Origin: Streptomyces humi
GTDB lineage: Bacteria; Actinomycetota; Actinomycetes; Streptomycetales; Streptomycetaceae
Assembly (NCBI RefSeq): GCF_001005085.2
Contig: NZ_LBMU02000060.1
Location: 1 to 54,340 of the forward strand
Length of the DNA: 54,340 nt
Reading direction: 5' to 3'
Part shown: positions 39,589-47,744 of the stretch, piece by piece
How the letters are laid out: each line of letters begins with the position of its first letter
Position numbering within the stretch: position 1 is the stretch's first letter
Translations under genes and position numbers: made by a program
Notes under the pieces: generated by a model
What the model was told of the DNA's origin: nothing
The model's input: only the letters and a program-made list of their open reading frames with translations
Databases searched by the model: none

Positions 39589-40358
39589 CGCGGGCACCAC
39601 ACCGTGCGCCGGCCGGAGGTGCGGTCGGAGCGAAGGGCGGTGCCGCAGCGTGGGCATGTCGGGTCCGGGTCGTCGCGGTGACCGGTCAGCCAGGTGCGGC
39701 GCGGCGGTACCCGTGCGGCGCGCCGGGACGCGTCGAGCACCCGTCGCATCGCCGTGAACACCCGGCGCGCCTCGTCCTCGCCGAGATCCCGGGCCCGCCG
39801 TGCCGGGACGACCCGGCCGCGCCAGAGGATCTCGTCGCAGAGCAGGTTCCCGAGGCCGGCGATGGCGGACTGGTCCATCAGGACGCCCTTGACGGCGCCC
39901 CGCCGGCCGGCGAGCAGCGCCAGGAAGTCCGGGCGCGCCACGCCCAGCGCGTCGGGTCCCAGGCCGGCGAGCATGCGCTCCACCGCCTCGGGGCCCTCCG
40001 CCAGCTGGACGCCCTGGAGCTTGCGCTGGTCGCGATAGCGCAGCTGCCGTTCGCCGTCGAGGGTGAGCACGATCCGGTCGTACCGGTCCAGGGGGTCCTG
40101 TGCCGCGGCGGACACCAGCTCTCCGGTCATGCCGAAGTGCCAGACCAGGGCCGGTCCCTCGCCGACCGGCGCGACCAGCAGCTTGCCGTGGCGGCGCGGC
40201 CGGCCGAACCGGCTCCCCTCGACCACCTGCCTCAGGCGCCGCGCGGTGACACCCCGCAGCACCCCTGCGTCCCGCACCTCGACACGCCGGACCCGGTGGC
40301 CCCGGCCGCAGGAGTCCAGTACGGCGCGGAAGCCCTCGACGTCCGGCAGTTCCGGCAT
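39576..40358 (-). CDS. Fpg/Nei-family DNA glycosylase
   Basis: A 260-aa protein from ATG at 40358 with GGGAGGAG upstream. The N-terminus MPELPDVEGF supplies the catalytic Pro2 and Glu3. HGKLLVAPVG, WHFGMTGEL and the helix-two-turn-helix region GVLMDQSAIAGLGNLLCDEI are present. The C-terminal zinc finger has the pattern C-x2-C-x16-C-x2-C (CPRCG...WCPRC). It would excise oxidised bases in base-excision repair. It is shorter than classical Fpg but complete. Confidence 0.93.
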   Translation of the reverse strand: MPELPDVEGFRAVLDSCGRGHRVRRVEVRDAGVLRGVTARRLRQVVEGSRFGRPRRHGKLLVAPVGEGPALVWHFGMTGELVSAAAQDPLDRYDRIVLTLDGERQLRYRDQRKLQGVQLAEGPEAVERMLAGLGPDALGVARPDFLALLAGRRGAVKGVLMDQSAIAGLGNLLCDEILWRGRVVPARRARDLGEDEARRVFTAMRRVLDASRRAARVPPRRTWLTGHRDDPDPTCPRCGTALRSDRTSGRRTVWCPRCQH

Positions 40359-40408
40359 GATCTCCTCCCGGCGTCCGGTGACGGTCACCGAGTAGCCGGA
40401 CCCGCGGA

Positions 40409-40499
40409 CGCCAATCGTCAGCCGGGACGGACGTCAATCGTCAGCCGGGACGGACGTCATCGTCAGCCGGGACGGACGTCAATCGTCAGCCGGGACGGG
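40409..40499. repeat. 23-bp tandem repeat, four copies
   Basis: Copies at 40409-40431, 40432-40454, 40455-40476 (one base deleted) and 40477-40499 share the core ATCGTCAGCCGGGACGG. A second duplicated word (CCGGGCCGGGGTCGCCGCA) follows at about 40515-40552. The arrays lie upstream of the glycosylase gene and upstream of the small gene at 40587. Confidence 0.88.
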
Positions 40500-40586
40500 A
40501 AGCGGCCGCTGCCGGGCCGGGGTCGCCGCACGCTACCGGGCCGGGGTCGCCGCATGATCTGCTCCGGGAGAGGGCATCCGGAGACT

Positions 40587-40802
40587 ATGGAAGGCGCGCC
40601 TGTGATCGTGCAGCCGCCGGGCCCCGACGGTGGCCGGCGGGTCACCATCCGCGGGGAGTACGTCGGCATCGCGTACCACCTTCTCGACGTGGTCGAGTTC
40701 CTGCGCCGGGCGGGCCTGCCCGAGGCCCGTACGACCGTCGACGACCCCGAACTGATCGAGTGGCGGGGCATGGGGCCGGCGGCCTGGACGGCGGCCGGCT
40801 GA
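40587..40802 (+). CDS. Small conserved protein, unknown function
   Basis: A 71-aa protein with ATG at 40587 and GGAG-like sequence upstream (CCGGAGACT). The sequence VTIRGEYVGIAYHLLDVVEF, LRRAGLPEA and DDPELIEWRGMGPAAW resembles a family of 65-75 aa actinobacterial proteins ending in a WRGxGxxxW-like motif. Its function is unknown to me. It has no membrane helix or signal. Confidence 0.65.
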   Translation: MEGAPVIVQPPGPDGGRRVTIRGEYVGIAYHLLDVVEFLRRAGLPEARTTVDDPELIEWRGMGPAAWTAAG

Positions 40803-40874
40803 GCCGGACGACGCGGGGACTTGTTCGACCCTACGAACTTTCTGTGTGACGGGTACACAACATCGGGCTGGACT

Positions 40875-40893
40875 GATAGGAAACCTTCCTATC
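40875..40893 (+). promoter_or_regulatory. Palindromic operator before the chitosanase gene (CsnR-like)
   Basis: GATAGGAA-ACC-TTCCTATC is a perfect 8-bp dyad with a 3-bp spacer, 44 bp upstream of the chosen GTG. From memory it closely resembles the TAGGAAA...TTTCCTA palindrome bound by the ROK-family repressor CsnR at chitosanase genes of S. lividans. Confidence 0.6.
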
Positions 40894-40937
40894 GATGAGT
40901 GTCGATGACCGACCCCTCACCCCCCACAGGAGACCTC

Positions 40938-41786
40938 GTGAGGCATCCGAACCACGCCACGACACATCCCGTCCTGACCTCCCGCCGCTCCCTGCTCGCC
41001 CTGCTCGGCGCCTCCGCGGCCGGCGCCGTGCTGCTGCGCCCCGCGCCCGCCTCCGCCGCCGCGCCGGCCGCGAGCTGTGCGGGTCTGGACGACCCGGCGA
41101 AGAAGGAGATCGCCATGAAGCTGGTGTCGAGCGCGGAGAACTCCTCGCTCGACTGGAAGGCGCAGTACAAGTACATCGAGGACATCGGCGACGGCCGTGG
41201 CTACACCGCCGGGATCATCGGATTCTGCTCCGGCACCGGCGACATGCTCGACCTCGTCCAGCTCTACACCGACCGCAAGCCCGGCAACGTCCTCGCCAAG
41301 TACCTGCCGGCCCTGCGCCGGGTCAACGGCACCGACTCGCACTCCGGCCTGGACCCGAACTTCCCCGCCGACTGGCGCAAGGCGGCCCAGGACAGCGCCT
41401 TCCAGCAGGCGCAGAACGACGAGCGGGACCGCGTGTACTTCAACCCGGCCGTGCAGCAGGGCAAGACGGACGGGCTGGGCACGCTCGGCCAGTTCACCTA
41501 CTACGACGCCATCGTCATGCACGGCGACGGCGACGACCCCACCAGCTTCCGCAACATACGCAAGCGCGCCCTCGGCCACGCCAAGCCGCCGGCCCAGGGC
41601 GGCAACGAGACGACGTACCTGAACGCCTTCCTCGACGCCCGGGTCTGGGCCATGCGGCAGGAGGAGGCGCACAGCGACACCACCCGGGTCGACACCGAGC
41701 AGCGGGTCTTCCTGAACAAGGGCAACCTGTGCCTCAACACCCCGCTGGACTGGAAGGTGTACGGCGACAGCTACCACATCGGCTGA
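40938..41786 (+). CDS. csnA: Secreted chitosanase, glycoside hydrolase family 46
   Basis: A 282-aa protein. GTG 40938 is preferred over upstream ATGs because AGGAG lies 8 bp ahead. A twin-arginine signal (TSRRSLLALLGASAAGAV, cleavage near ASA, residue 40) precedes the mature enzyme. The sequence is very close to Streptomyces GH46 chitosanases: LVSSAENSSLDWKAQYKYIE and DIGDGRGYTAGIIGFCSGTG. Glu67 and Asp85 correspond to the catalytic Glu22 and Asp40 of the N174 enzyme (offset 45). It hydrolyses chitosan outside the cell. The palindrome upstream suggests repression relieved by chitosan oligosaccharides. Confidence 0.95.
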   Translation: MRHPNHATTHPVLTSRRSLLALLGASAAGAVLLRPAPASAAAPAASCAGLDDPAKKEIAMKLVSSAENSSLDWKAQYKYIEDIGDGRGYTAGIIGFCSGTGDMLDLVQLYTDRKPGNVLAKYLPALRRVNGTDSHSGLDPNFPADWRKAAQDSAFQQAQNDERDRVYFNPAVQQGKTDGLGTLGQFTYYDAIVMHGDGDDPTSFRNIRKRALGHAKPPAQGGNETTYLNAFLDARVWAMRQEEAHSDTTRVDTEQRVFLNKGNLCLNTPLDWKVYGDSYHIG

Positions 41787-41793
41787 CACCCCC

Positions 41794-41831
41794 GGGCTGC
41801 CGCACCGCACCCCCATGCGGTACGGCAGCCC
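41794..41831. terminator. Hairpin terminator after the chitosanase gene
   Basis: A 15-bp stem with one mismatch (41794-41808 with 41817-41831) closes an 8-nt loop. It lies between the convergent chitosanase and methyltransferase genes. Confidence 0.8.
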
Positions 41832-41858
41832 AGGGGCCTTTCCCCCCTCGCAGTGGCC

Positions 41859-42665
41859 CTACGGCTTGATACCCACCCCGGTCCACAGGCTGACCTCCGC
41901 GTCGGTGGCGGACGGCTCGGTGTCCGGGCGCCAGCGGTGGCCCACCGAGACACCGGGGTCGAGCAGTTCGAGCCCGTCGAAGAAGCGCGTCACGTCCGCA
42001 CGCGAACGGAACTGCACCGGCGTTCCGGCGTTGTTGTAGATGTCGGTGACCTTCTGCCAGGTCGACGGGTCGAAGTCGGGCGTGCAGTGGCTCAGGGCGA
42101 GCGCGCTGCCCGAGGGGAGCACGTCCAGCAGCCGGCTCACGATGCCGTACGGGTCCTGCGCGTCCGTCACGAAGTGCATCAGGGCGTTGAGGGACAGCGC
42201 CACGGGCCGGCCGAGGTCCAGTACCTCGGCCAGTTCCGGTGCGTCGAGAAGCGACTGCGGGTCGTTGACGTCCGCCTCTATGTAGGTGGTGCGGCCCTCC
42301 GTCGTACTGCGCATCAGCCGCTCGGCGTACTTGAGGACGAGCGGGTCGTTGTCCGCGTACACCACCCGCGCCTCGGCCACCACGGACTGGGCGACCTGGT
42401 GCAGGTTCGGCTCGGTCGGGATGCCGGTGCCGATGTCGAGCCACTGCCGGATGCCGTGCTCGCGCGCGAGGACCCGGGTGGCGCGGTGCATGAAGGCACG
42501 GTTCTCCCGGGCGCAGACGAAGATGCCCGGGTAGGCGGAGGCCACGGTCTCGGCGGCCACCTTGTCGACGTCGAAGTGGTCCTTGCCGCCCAGGTAGTAG
42601 TCGTACATGCGGGCGGAGTGGGGCCTGCTGGTGTCGATGTCCCGCGCCGCGGGCGAGTTGGTCAT
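41859..42665 (-). CDS. SAM-dependent methyltransferase (DUF574/Methyltransf_19)
   Basis: A 268-aa protein from ATG at 42665. It has the hallmarks of the family: RPHSARMYDYYLGGKDHF at the N-terminus, WLDIGTGIPTEPNLHQVA as the SAM-binding loop, VVYADNDPLVLKYA, and the late RFFDGLELLDPGVS. This family is greatly expanded in Streptomyces and its substrates are unknown. It is co-oriented with the DUF397 and WhiJ-like genes (49-bp gap) and probably part of the same unit. Such methyltransferases often accompany WhiJ/DUF397 sets. Confidence 0.92.
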   Translation of the reverse strand: MTNSPAARDIDTSRPHSARMYDYYLGGKDHFDVDKVAAETVASAYPGIFVCARENRAFMHRATRVLAREHGIRQWLDIGTGIPTEPNLHQVAQSVVAEARVVYADNDPLVLKYAERLMRSTTEGRTTYIEADVNDPQSLLDAPELAEVLDLGRPVALSLNALMHFVTDAQDPYGIVSRLLDVLPSGSALALSHCTPDFDPSTWQKVTDIYNNAGTPVQFRSRADVTRFFDGLELLDPGVSVGHRWRPDTEPSATDAEVSLWTGVGIKP

Positions 42666-42714
42666 CCTGAACCTTTCAGAGGTGTGCGAGGGGGGAGGGG
42701 GTGAGCGAGGTGCG

Positions 42715-42975
42715 TCAGCCGGAGGTCAGGTGGTCGGCGAGGCCCCGTTTGACCCCCGCGACGAACGCGGCGATCTCCTCCGGGGTGTAGATCAGCGCGG
42801 GGCCCGCGGGGTCCGTCGACTGGCGCAGCGCGATCCTGCCGTCGGCGAGCTGCTTCGTCTGCACGCACTGGCCGCCGTTGGGGCCGCTCCACGGCGACTC
42901 CCAGCCCTGTTCCCCGAGGTCCGTCGCGGGCATGCCGTTGTACACGTCGTGGGCGCTGCCGTCGATGATGGTCAT
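42715..42975 (-). CDS. DUF397-family small protein
   Basis: An 86-aa protein from ATG at 42975, overlapping the stop of the upstream regulator gene as ATGA. The typical DUF397 pattern is present: WESPWSGPNGGQCVQT, then VALRQS-like IALRQSTDP and a C-terminal FVAGVKRGLADHL. Family proteins are the small partners encoded beside WhiJ-like DNA-binding proteins (AbaA-orfD type) and are thought to modulate them. Translational coupling with the regulator supports a 1:1 partnership. Confidence 0.92.
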   Translation of the reverse strand: MTIIDGSAHDVYNGMPATDLGEQGWESPWSGPNGGQCVQTKQLADGRIALRQSTDPAGPALIYTPEEIAAFVAGVKRGLADHLTSG

Positions 42976-43847
42976 GAGTACTCCTTGCGCATGCGGTTCA
43001 GGAGCGCCCTGCTCTGCGCGTCGGAAGTGAGCAGGGACATGCGGTTGTGCGCCTCCAGGTGCGCCACGACGTCGGAGCGCTGGTCCAGGTACATCGCGCC
43101 GGAGAGGATCTCGCTGTAGACGACGTCCGGCAGCTCCGGCTCGGCGAAGCGGAAGTAGGTGAACGGGGCGCACGCGCCCACATGGGCGCCGGCCGTGAAC
43201 GGGACGACGTCGACGCTGACGTGCTTCAGCTCGGAGACCTCCAGGAGCCGTTCGATCTGCTCCCGCATCACCTCGGGGCCGCCGACCACCCGGTGCAGGA
43301 CGGCCTCCTCCATCACCACCCACAGCGTGGGCGCGTCGGGCCGCTCCAGCAGGGCCTGGCGGCGCAGCCGCAGGTTCACCCGGCGCGCCAGGTCCTCGTC
43401 GCTGTCGTTGGGGAAGCCGCCGCTGAGCACCGAGCGCGCGTAGGCGTGGGTCTGGAGCAGACCCGTCACGTAGTGCGGCTCGTAGGTGCGCAGGGTGGAC
43501 GCCCCGGTCTCCAGGCTCACGTAGGCGCTGAACCAGGTCGGCAGCACGTCGCGGTAGGTGTGCCACCAGCCGGGCTCGTTGGCCCGCTCGGCGAAGGCGA
43601 CGAACTCGTCCAGCTCCTGCCGGTCGGCGCCGTAGGTCTGCAACAGCTTCTCGACGTAGAGGGGCTTGAGGGCGACCTCCGCCTTCTCCAGGCGGCGGAT
43701 GGTCAGCGGGGTGACCCGAAGCGCCCGCGCGGCGTCCTCCAGCGACACCCCCGCGTCCTGGCGCCGCTCCTGGAGCCTGCGGCCCAGGATCATGCGCAGA
43801 ACGGTGGGCGCACTGGTGCTGCCCGCGTTCGAACGGCCTTCGCTCAC
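42972..43847 (-). CDS. WhiJ-like XRE-family regulator (DUF5753)
   Basis: A 291-aa protein from GTG at 43847 with AGGAGG 7 bp upstream. An N-terminal XRE helix-turn-helix (RMILGRRLQERRQDAGVSLE, DAARALRVTPLTIRRLEKAE) is followed by a DUF5753 domain with EPGWWHTYRDVLPTWFSAYV, TYEPHYVTGLLQTHAYAR and VVPFTAGAHVGACAPFTYF. These define the WhiJ-like group that influences development and antibiotic production in Streptomyces. It is operonic with the DUF397 and methyltransferase genes and divergent from an RsbW-like ATPase, the third usual member of such sets. Confidence 0.92.
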   Translation of the reverse strand: MSEGRSNAGSTSAPTVLRMILGRRLQERRQDAGVSLEDAARALRVTPLTIRRLEKAEVALKPLYVEKLLQTYGADRQELDEFVAFAERANEPGWWHTYRDVLPTWFSAYVSLETGASTLRTYEPHYVTGLLQTHAYARSVLSGGFPNDSDEDLARRVNLRLRRQALLERPDAPTLWVVMEEAVLHRVVGGPEVMREQIERLLEVSELKHVSVDVVPFTAGAHVGACAPFTYFRFAEPELPDVVYSEILSGAMYLDQRSDVVAHLEAHNRMSLLTSDAQSRALLNRMRKEYS

Positions 43848-44085
43848 GCCCTTACCTCCTGAGGGACTGTCATCGCCACGAGTGTGACAGGCACTTGCTG
43901 AACCGGCCAGACCGATAGCCGCATCCTGAAATTATCAGGGAGTCGGTTGCAGCCTGAACTCGCATGCGCGCATAGTTACTTGAGTGATTCGCGTCCACGA
44001 TCACGGGAAACGCCCCGCCCCCGTGAGGACGTTGCTCAGCTCTGCCCCCTCCCCGCCGCGCCCCGCCTTACGGAAGGCAGCCACC

Positions 44086-44526
44086 GTGTCCCCCCACACG
44101 ACCTCCCCCCGTGACCTGTTGGACGTCGTAGCTCCCGACCAGGCGCACTGGATCGAGCTGCCCTCGCACCGCTCCAGCGTCCGAGTCGCCCGCCGCTCCA
44201 TGAGAACCCGGCTGACCGAGTGGGGGCTGTCCCGCGAGCTCTGCGAGGACGCGGTGCTGCTCGTCTCCGAGCTGGCCACCAACGCCGTGATCCACACCCT
44301 GAGCGTGCGGATCCTGTGCGGCATGGGCCTGGTGTCCGACGGCTGCCTGCGGCTCGAGGTCCACGACCACGACTACTCGGGCCGGGGACTGCCCCGGCGC
44401 GATCCCGGCCCCGACGACGAGGGCGGCCGGGGGCTGCTGTTGGTCGAGCAGCTGGCCGACTCCTGGGGAGTCGACCGGTCCCGGCTCACCAGCGGCCACG
44501 CGGTGTGGGCGACGCTGACGGCCTGA
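44086..44526 (+). CDS. RsbW-like ATP-binding protein (HATPase_c)
   Basis: A 146-aa protein. GTG 44086 is chosen because GGAAGG lies 8 bp upstream; an upstream GTG at 43984 in the same frame would add a poorly conserved leader. It has the N-box LLVSELATNAVIH and the G-box DEGGRGLLLVEQLADSWG, with an early SVRVARRSMRTRL helix. Members are anti-sigma-like kinases. Its position, divergent from the WhiJ-like/DUF397 pair, matches the abaA/whiJ-type regulatory loci of Streptomyces. Confidence 0.88.
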   Translation: MSPHTTSPRDLLDVVAPDQAHWIELPSHRSSVRVARRSMRTRLTEWGLSRELCEDAVLLVSELATNAVIHTLSVRILCGMGLVSDGCLRLEVHDHDYSGRGLPRRDPGPDDEGGRGLLLVEQLADSWGVDRSRLTSGHAVWATLTA

Positions 44527-44599
44527 CACCGGCCCGCCGTGCTCACGCGGTGCCCCCGCCGTGCTCCGAACGACGCGCGGGGGAGGAGTACTTGGCGAT

Positions 44600-44637
44600 T
44601 TCACGGGTGCGCGCGCCGCTGCATATGATCTTGGTCG
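44600..44637 (+). promoter_or_regulatory. Promoter giving a probable leaderless transcript
   Basis: TTCACG (44600-44605) and TATGAT (44624-44629) are separated by 18 bp. The start GTG at 44637 lies 7 bp after the -10 element, exactly where transcription should begin, and there is no ribosome site. A leaderless mRNA is inferred. Confidence 0.5.
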
Positions 44638-44939
44638 TGACTGTGCAGAACTCTGACAAGACGCTCTCCCGCAAGCAGCGACTCCAGGAGAAGCAGCGCC
44701 GCCAGCTGACGGTGGTGGACACCGTGGACAAGGCCGAGGTCAAGGTCCGCAAGGCGGAGGCCGAACTCGCCGTCGCCGTCGCCGAGGCGGTGCAGGTGTT
44801 CGGCGACGAGCGCGCCGCCTCCGAAGGGCTCGACATGCCCGTGGAGGCCATCCGCCGTTTCGTCGCCATCGCGGCGGCCGAGACGGCGGCCGGGGACACC
44901 GCCGCCGGCGCGACGGCGGGGGACACCGTCGGCAGCTGA
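44637..44939 (+). CDS. Small charged helical protein, unknown function
   Basis: A 100-aa protein. GTG at 44637 is chosen as a leaderless start; an ATG at 44625 in the same frame would place the codon inside the -10 box. The N-terminal half is very basic and helical (KTLSRKQRLQEKQRRQLTVV), the middle is a Lys/Glu-rich coiled-coil-like helix (KAEVKVRKAEAELAVAVAEA), and the C-terminus is Ala/Thr/Gly-rich and flexible. I have seen similar short proteins in Streptomyces but know no function. The central part resembles DNA-binding or sigma-factor-like helices only weakly. Confidence 0.7.
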   Translation: MTVQNSDKTLSRKQRLQEKQRRQLTVVDTVDKAEVKVRKAEAELAVAVAEAVQVFGDERAASEGLDMPVEAIRRFVAIAAAETAAGDTAAGATAGDTVGS

Positions 44940-45151
44940 GCCGACGCCTGGTCGGCACCGGCCGGGGGGCCGCCGTTCGAGTGATTCGCACACCCCCCGG
45001 TCCGGGCGTGAAAGCAGTGGAATACGGGCCTGACGGCTCATTCGTGGCACCTTGTTAATTCCATACGAAAAGTGGCAGTCGACGCCGCTATCCGGACAAA
45101 CTGAATCCGCCGGTTCGTGATCAGGAACATTGCCGTTCTTCAGGAGATCGC

Positions 45152-47731
45152 ATGGTGGAGCAGTCCTCCGAGGTTGTGTCGGAGCCGGACGATCCTGCCG
45201 TCGCCCTGACCGACACCGGCCCCCGAGGGGCCCGGACCGAGCAGCGGCTCGCGCAGGCCCTGGCCGGCCTCCTCGACACCGAGCACGTCCCCGCAGACAG
45301 CCACTTCTTCACCGACCTCGGTGCCAACTCCCTGGTCATGGCCCAGTTCTGCGCCCGAATACGCAAGCAGCCGGATCTGCCGTCGCCGACCATGAAGGAC
45401 ATCTACCGGCACCCCACGATCCGGAGCCTGGCAGCCGCGCTCGGCGAACCCGGCCCCGCCTGCGCACCGCAGACCCCGCCGGCACCCGCACCGGGCACCG
45501 ACCCGGCCCCCGGGCCGCGCCGCGGGCCGGGCAACCACGTGCTGTGCGGCACGCTCCAGCTGCTGCTCTTCCTCGGCTACTCCCTCGTCTCCGGGTTCGT
45601 CACCGCCACCGGCTACGAGTGGATAGCCGCCGGCAAGGGCCTGGCCGACGTCTACCTGCGGTCCCTGCTCTTCGGCGGCCTCGCGTTCGTGGCGATGTGC
45701 GCGTTCCCGGTCGCCGCCAAATGGCTGCTCGTCGGCCGCTGGCGAGCCACCGAGTTCCCCGTCTGGAGCCTGACCTACCTGCGCTTCTGGCTCGTCAAGG
45801 TACTGCTCCACGCGAACCCCATGGTCTTCCTCACCGGAACCCCGCTGTACGTGCTGTACCTGCGGGCCCTCGGCGCCCGGATCGGCAAGGGCGTCACGAT
45901 CCTCTCCCACTCCGTCCCGGTCTGCACCGACCTGCTGACGATCGGCGCGGGCACGGTGATCCGCAAGGACTCCTTCCTCCTCTGCTACCGGGCCCACGCG
46001 GGACAGATCCAGACCGGCCGGATCACCCTCGGCGCGGACGTCTTCGTCGGCGAGAAGACCGTCCTCGACATCGACACCGCCATGGGCGACGGAGCCCAGC
46101 TGGGCCACTCGTCCGCCCTGCACCGCGGCCAGAGCGTCCCGGACGGCGAGCACTGGCACGGCTCCCCGGCGGAACCCACCGGGACCGACTACGTCCGGGT
46201 CCCGCCCGCCCCCTGCGGCACCGTCCGCCGGGCCTGGTTCGGCCTCGGCACCCTGACGCAGCTGATCTTCCTGTACATACCGCTGGCCGTCGGCGGGCTC
46301 TACATGCTGTTCACCCAGGTACCGGCGATCGGCAAGCGACTGGACCCGGCCACGACCGCGCTGTCCTGGCCCGAACTGCTCTCCGACGCGCTGCTGCTGT
46401 CCCTGGTGGCGTTCTCCGGGTTCGTCGTCCTGGGCCTGGCGGTCCTGTGCACCCTCCCGCGCCTGCTGGGCCTCGTCGTCAGACCCGACCGGACCTATCC
46501 GCTCTACGGACTCCACTACGCGCTGCACCGCGCGACGGCCCGCATGACGAACGTCAGGTTCTTCGCCTGGCTGTTCGGCGACAGCTCCTACATCGTGTTC
46601 TATCTGCGGGGCCTCGGCTACGACCTGTCCAGGGTCGAGCAGACGGGGTCGAACTTCGGCACCGAGGTACAGCACGAGACCCCGCTGCTGGTCTCCGTCG
46701 GCAGCGGCACGATGGTGGCCGACGGCCTCTCGATCCTCAACGCCGACTACTCCGGTACGTCCTTCCGGGTGTCCAGGGTCTCGATCGGCCCGCACAACTT
46801 CCTGGGCAACAACATCGCCTACCCGGCGGGCGGCAGGACGGGAGAGAACTGCCTGCTCGCGACCAAGGTGATGATCCCCCTCGACGGCGAGGTCCGGGAA
46901 GGCGTGGGGCTGCTCGGCTCACCGTGCTTCGAGATCCCCCGCTCGGTGGACCGGGACACCCGCTTCGACCACCTCAGGACCGGCGACACCCTCCGCCGCC
47001 GGCTCGCCGCGAAGAACCGCTACAACCTGCGGTCCATGGCGCTCATGCTGTTCGTGCGCTGGCTGCACACCTTCTGGCTGACCTTCTTCGGCCTGGCCTC
47101 AGTGGACCTGTACGGCGTGGTCGGACACGTGGTGATCGCCGGATACCTGGCCTTCACACTCGCGTTCTCCGCCGCCTACTTCGTCCTCGTGGAGCGCTGC
47201 CTCACCTCGTTCCGCGCGCTGCGCCCCCGGCTGTGCTCCATCTACGAGCCGTACTTCTGGTGGCACGAGCGGCTGTGGAAGGTGCCCGACCACTTCCTCG
47301 ACGTCTTCAACGGAACCCCGTTCAAGAGCCTGGTCTGGAGGCTGCTGGGCGTGCGCATCGGCAGCCGGGTGTTCGACGACGGCTGCTATCTGACCGAGCG
47401 GACCCTCACCACCATCGGCGACGACTGCACCCTGAACGTCGGCAGCAAGATCCAGTGCCACTCGCAGGAGGACGGCACCTTCAAGTCCGACGGCACCACG
47501 CTGGGTGCCGGCTGCACGCTGGGCGTCGCCGCCCATGTGCACTACGGCGTGACCATGGGCGACCGCTCCGTACTGGCACCCGACGCCTTCCTGATGAAGG
47601 GCGAGGAAGTCCCGCCGGACGCCCGGTGGGGCGGCAACCCCGCGGTGGACATGCCCGAGACCGACACAGCTGCCGCCGGCCCCGGCCGGGCGGAGCCGAC
47701 CGTCGACGCCCCTGCGGCGACCGTGAGTTGA
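45152..47731 (+). CDS. Carrier-protein-tethered Pls-type membrane synthetase (no adenylation domain)
   Basis: An 859-aa protein with ATG at 45152 and AGGAG upstream. Residues about 28-100 are a carrier domain with DLGANSL, the phosphopantetheine site being Ser60. After a Pro-rich linker come membrane helices in pairs alternating with three left-handed-helix hexapeptide domains (about 240-345, 525-620, 735-830; for example GARIGKGVTILSH, FGTEVQHETPLLVSVGSG, LTTIGDDCTLNVGSKI). This is the architecture of the terminal part of poly-epsilon-lysine synthetase (Pls), whose tandem C1-C2-C3 domains form isopeptide bonds, but without the N-terminal adenylation domain. It is the first gene of the Dap/NRPS operon (13-bp gap to the next gene). 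It presumably assembles or exports a product built from carrier-bound amino acids. Family assignment is by memory of the Pls layout. Confidence 0.82.
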   Translation: MVEQSSEVVSEPDDPAVALTDTGPRGARTEQRLAQALAGLLDTEHVPADSHFFTDLGANSLVMAQFCARIRKQPDLPSPTMKDIYRHPTIRSLAAALGEPGPACAPQTPPAPAPGTDPAPGPRRGPGNHVLCGTLQLLLFLGYSLVSGFVTATGYEWIAAGKGLADVYLRSLLFGGLAFVAMCAFPVAAKWLLVGRWRATEFPVWSLTYLRFWLVKVLLHANPMVFLTGTPLYVLYLRALGARIGKGVTILSHSVPVCTDLLTIGAGTVIRKDSFLLCYRAHAGQIQTGRITLGADVFVGEKTVLDIDTAMGDGAQLGHSSALHRGQSVPDGEHWHGSPAEPTGTDYVRVPPAPCGTVRRAWFGLGTLTQLIFLYIPLAVGGLYMLFTQVPAIGKRLDPATTALSWPELLSDALLLSLVAFSGFVVLGLAVLCTLPRLLGLVVRPDRTYPLYGLHYALHRATARMTNVRFFAWLFGDSSYIVFYLRGLGYDLSRVEQTGSNFGTEVQHETPLLVSVGSGTMVADGLSILNADYSGTSFRVSRVSIGPHNFLGNNIAYPAGGRTGENCLLATKVMIPLDGEVREGVGLLGSPCFEIPRSVDRDTRFDHLRTGDTLRRRLAAKNRYNLRSMALMLFVRWLHTFWLTFFGLASVDLYGVVGHVVIAGYLAFTLAFSAAYFVLVERCLTSFRALRPRLCSIYEPYFWWHERLWKVPDHFLDVFNGTPFKSLVWRLLGVRIGSRVFDDGCYLTERTLTTIGDDCTLNVGSKIQCHSQEDGTFKSDGTTLGAGCTLGVAAHVHYGVTMGDRSVLAPDAFLMKGEEVPPDARWGGNPAVDMPETDTAAAGPGRAEPTVDAPAATVS

Positions 47732-47744
47732 GGAAGGCCATTCG

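Noticed and set aside
44940..45151. Defined promoter for the Dap/NRPS operon
   Set aside because: The region around 45050-45070 is AT-rich and probably contains the promoter, but no -35/-10 pair with good spacing stands out, so no position is called. I see no other feature in this gap.
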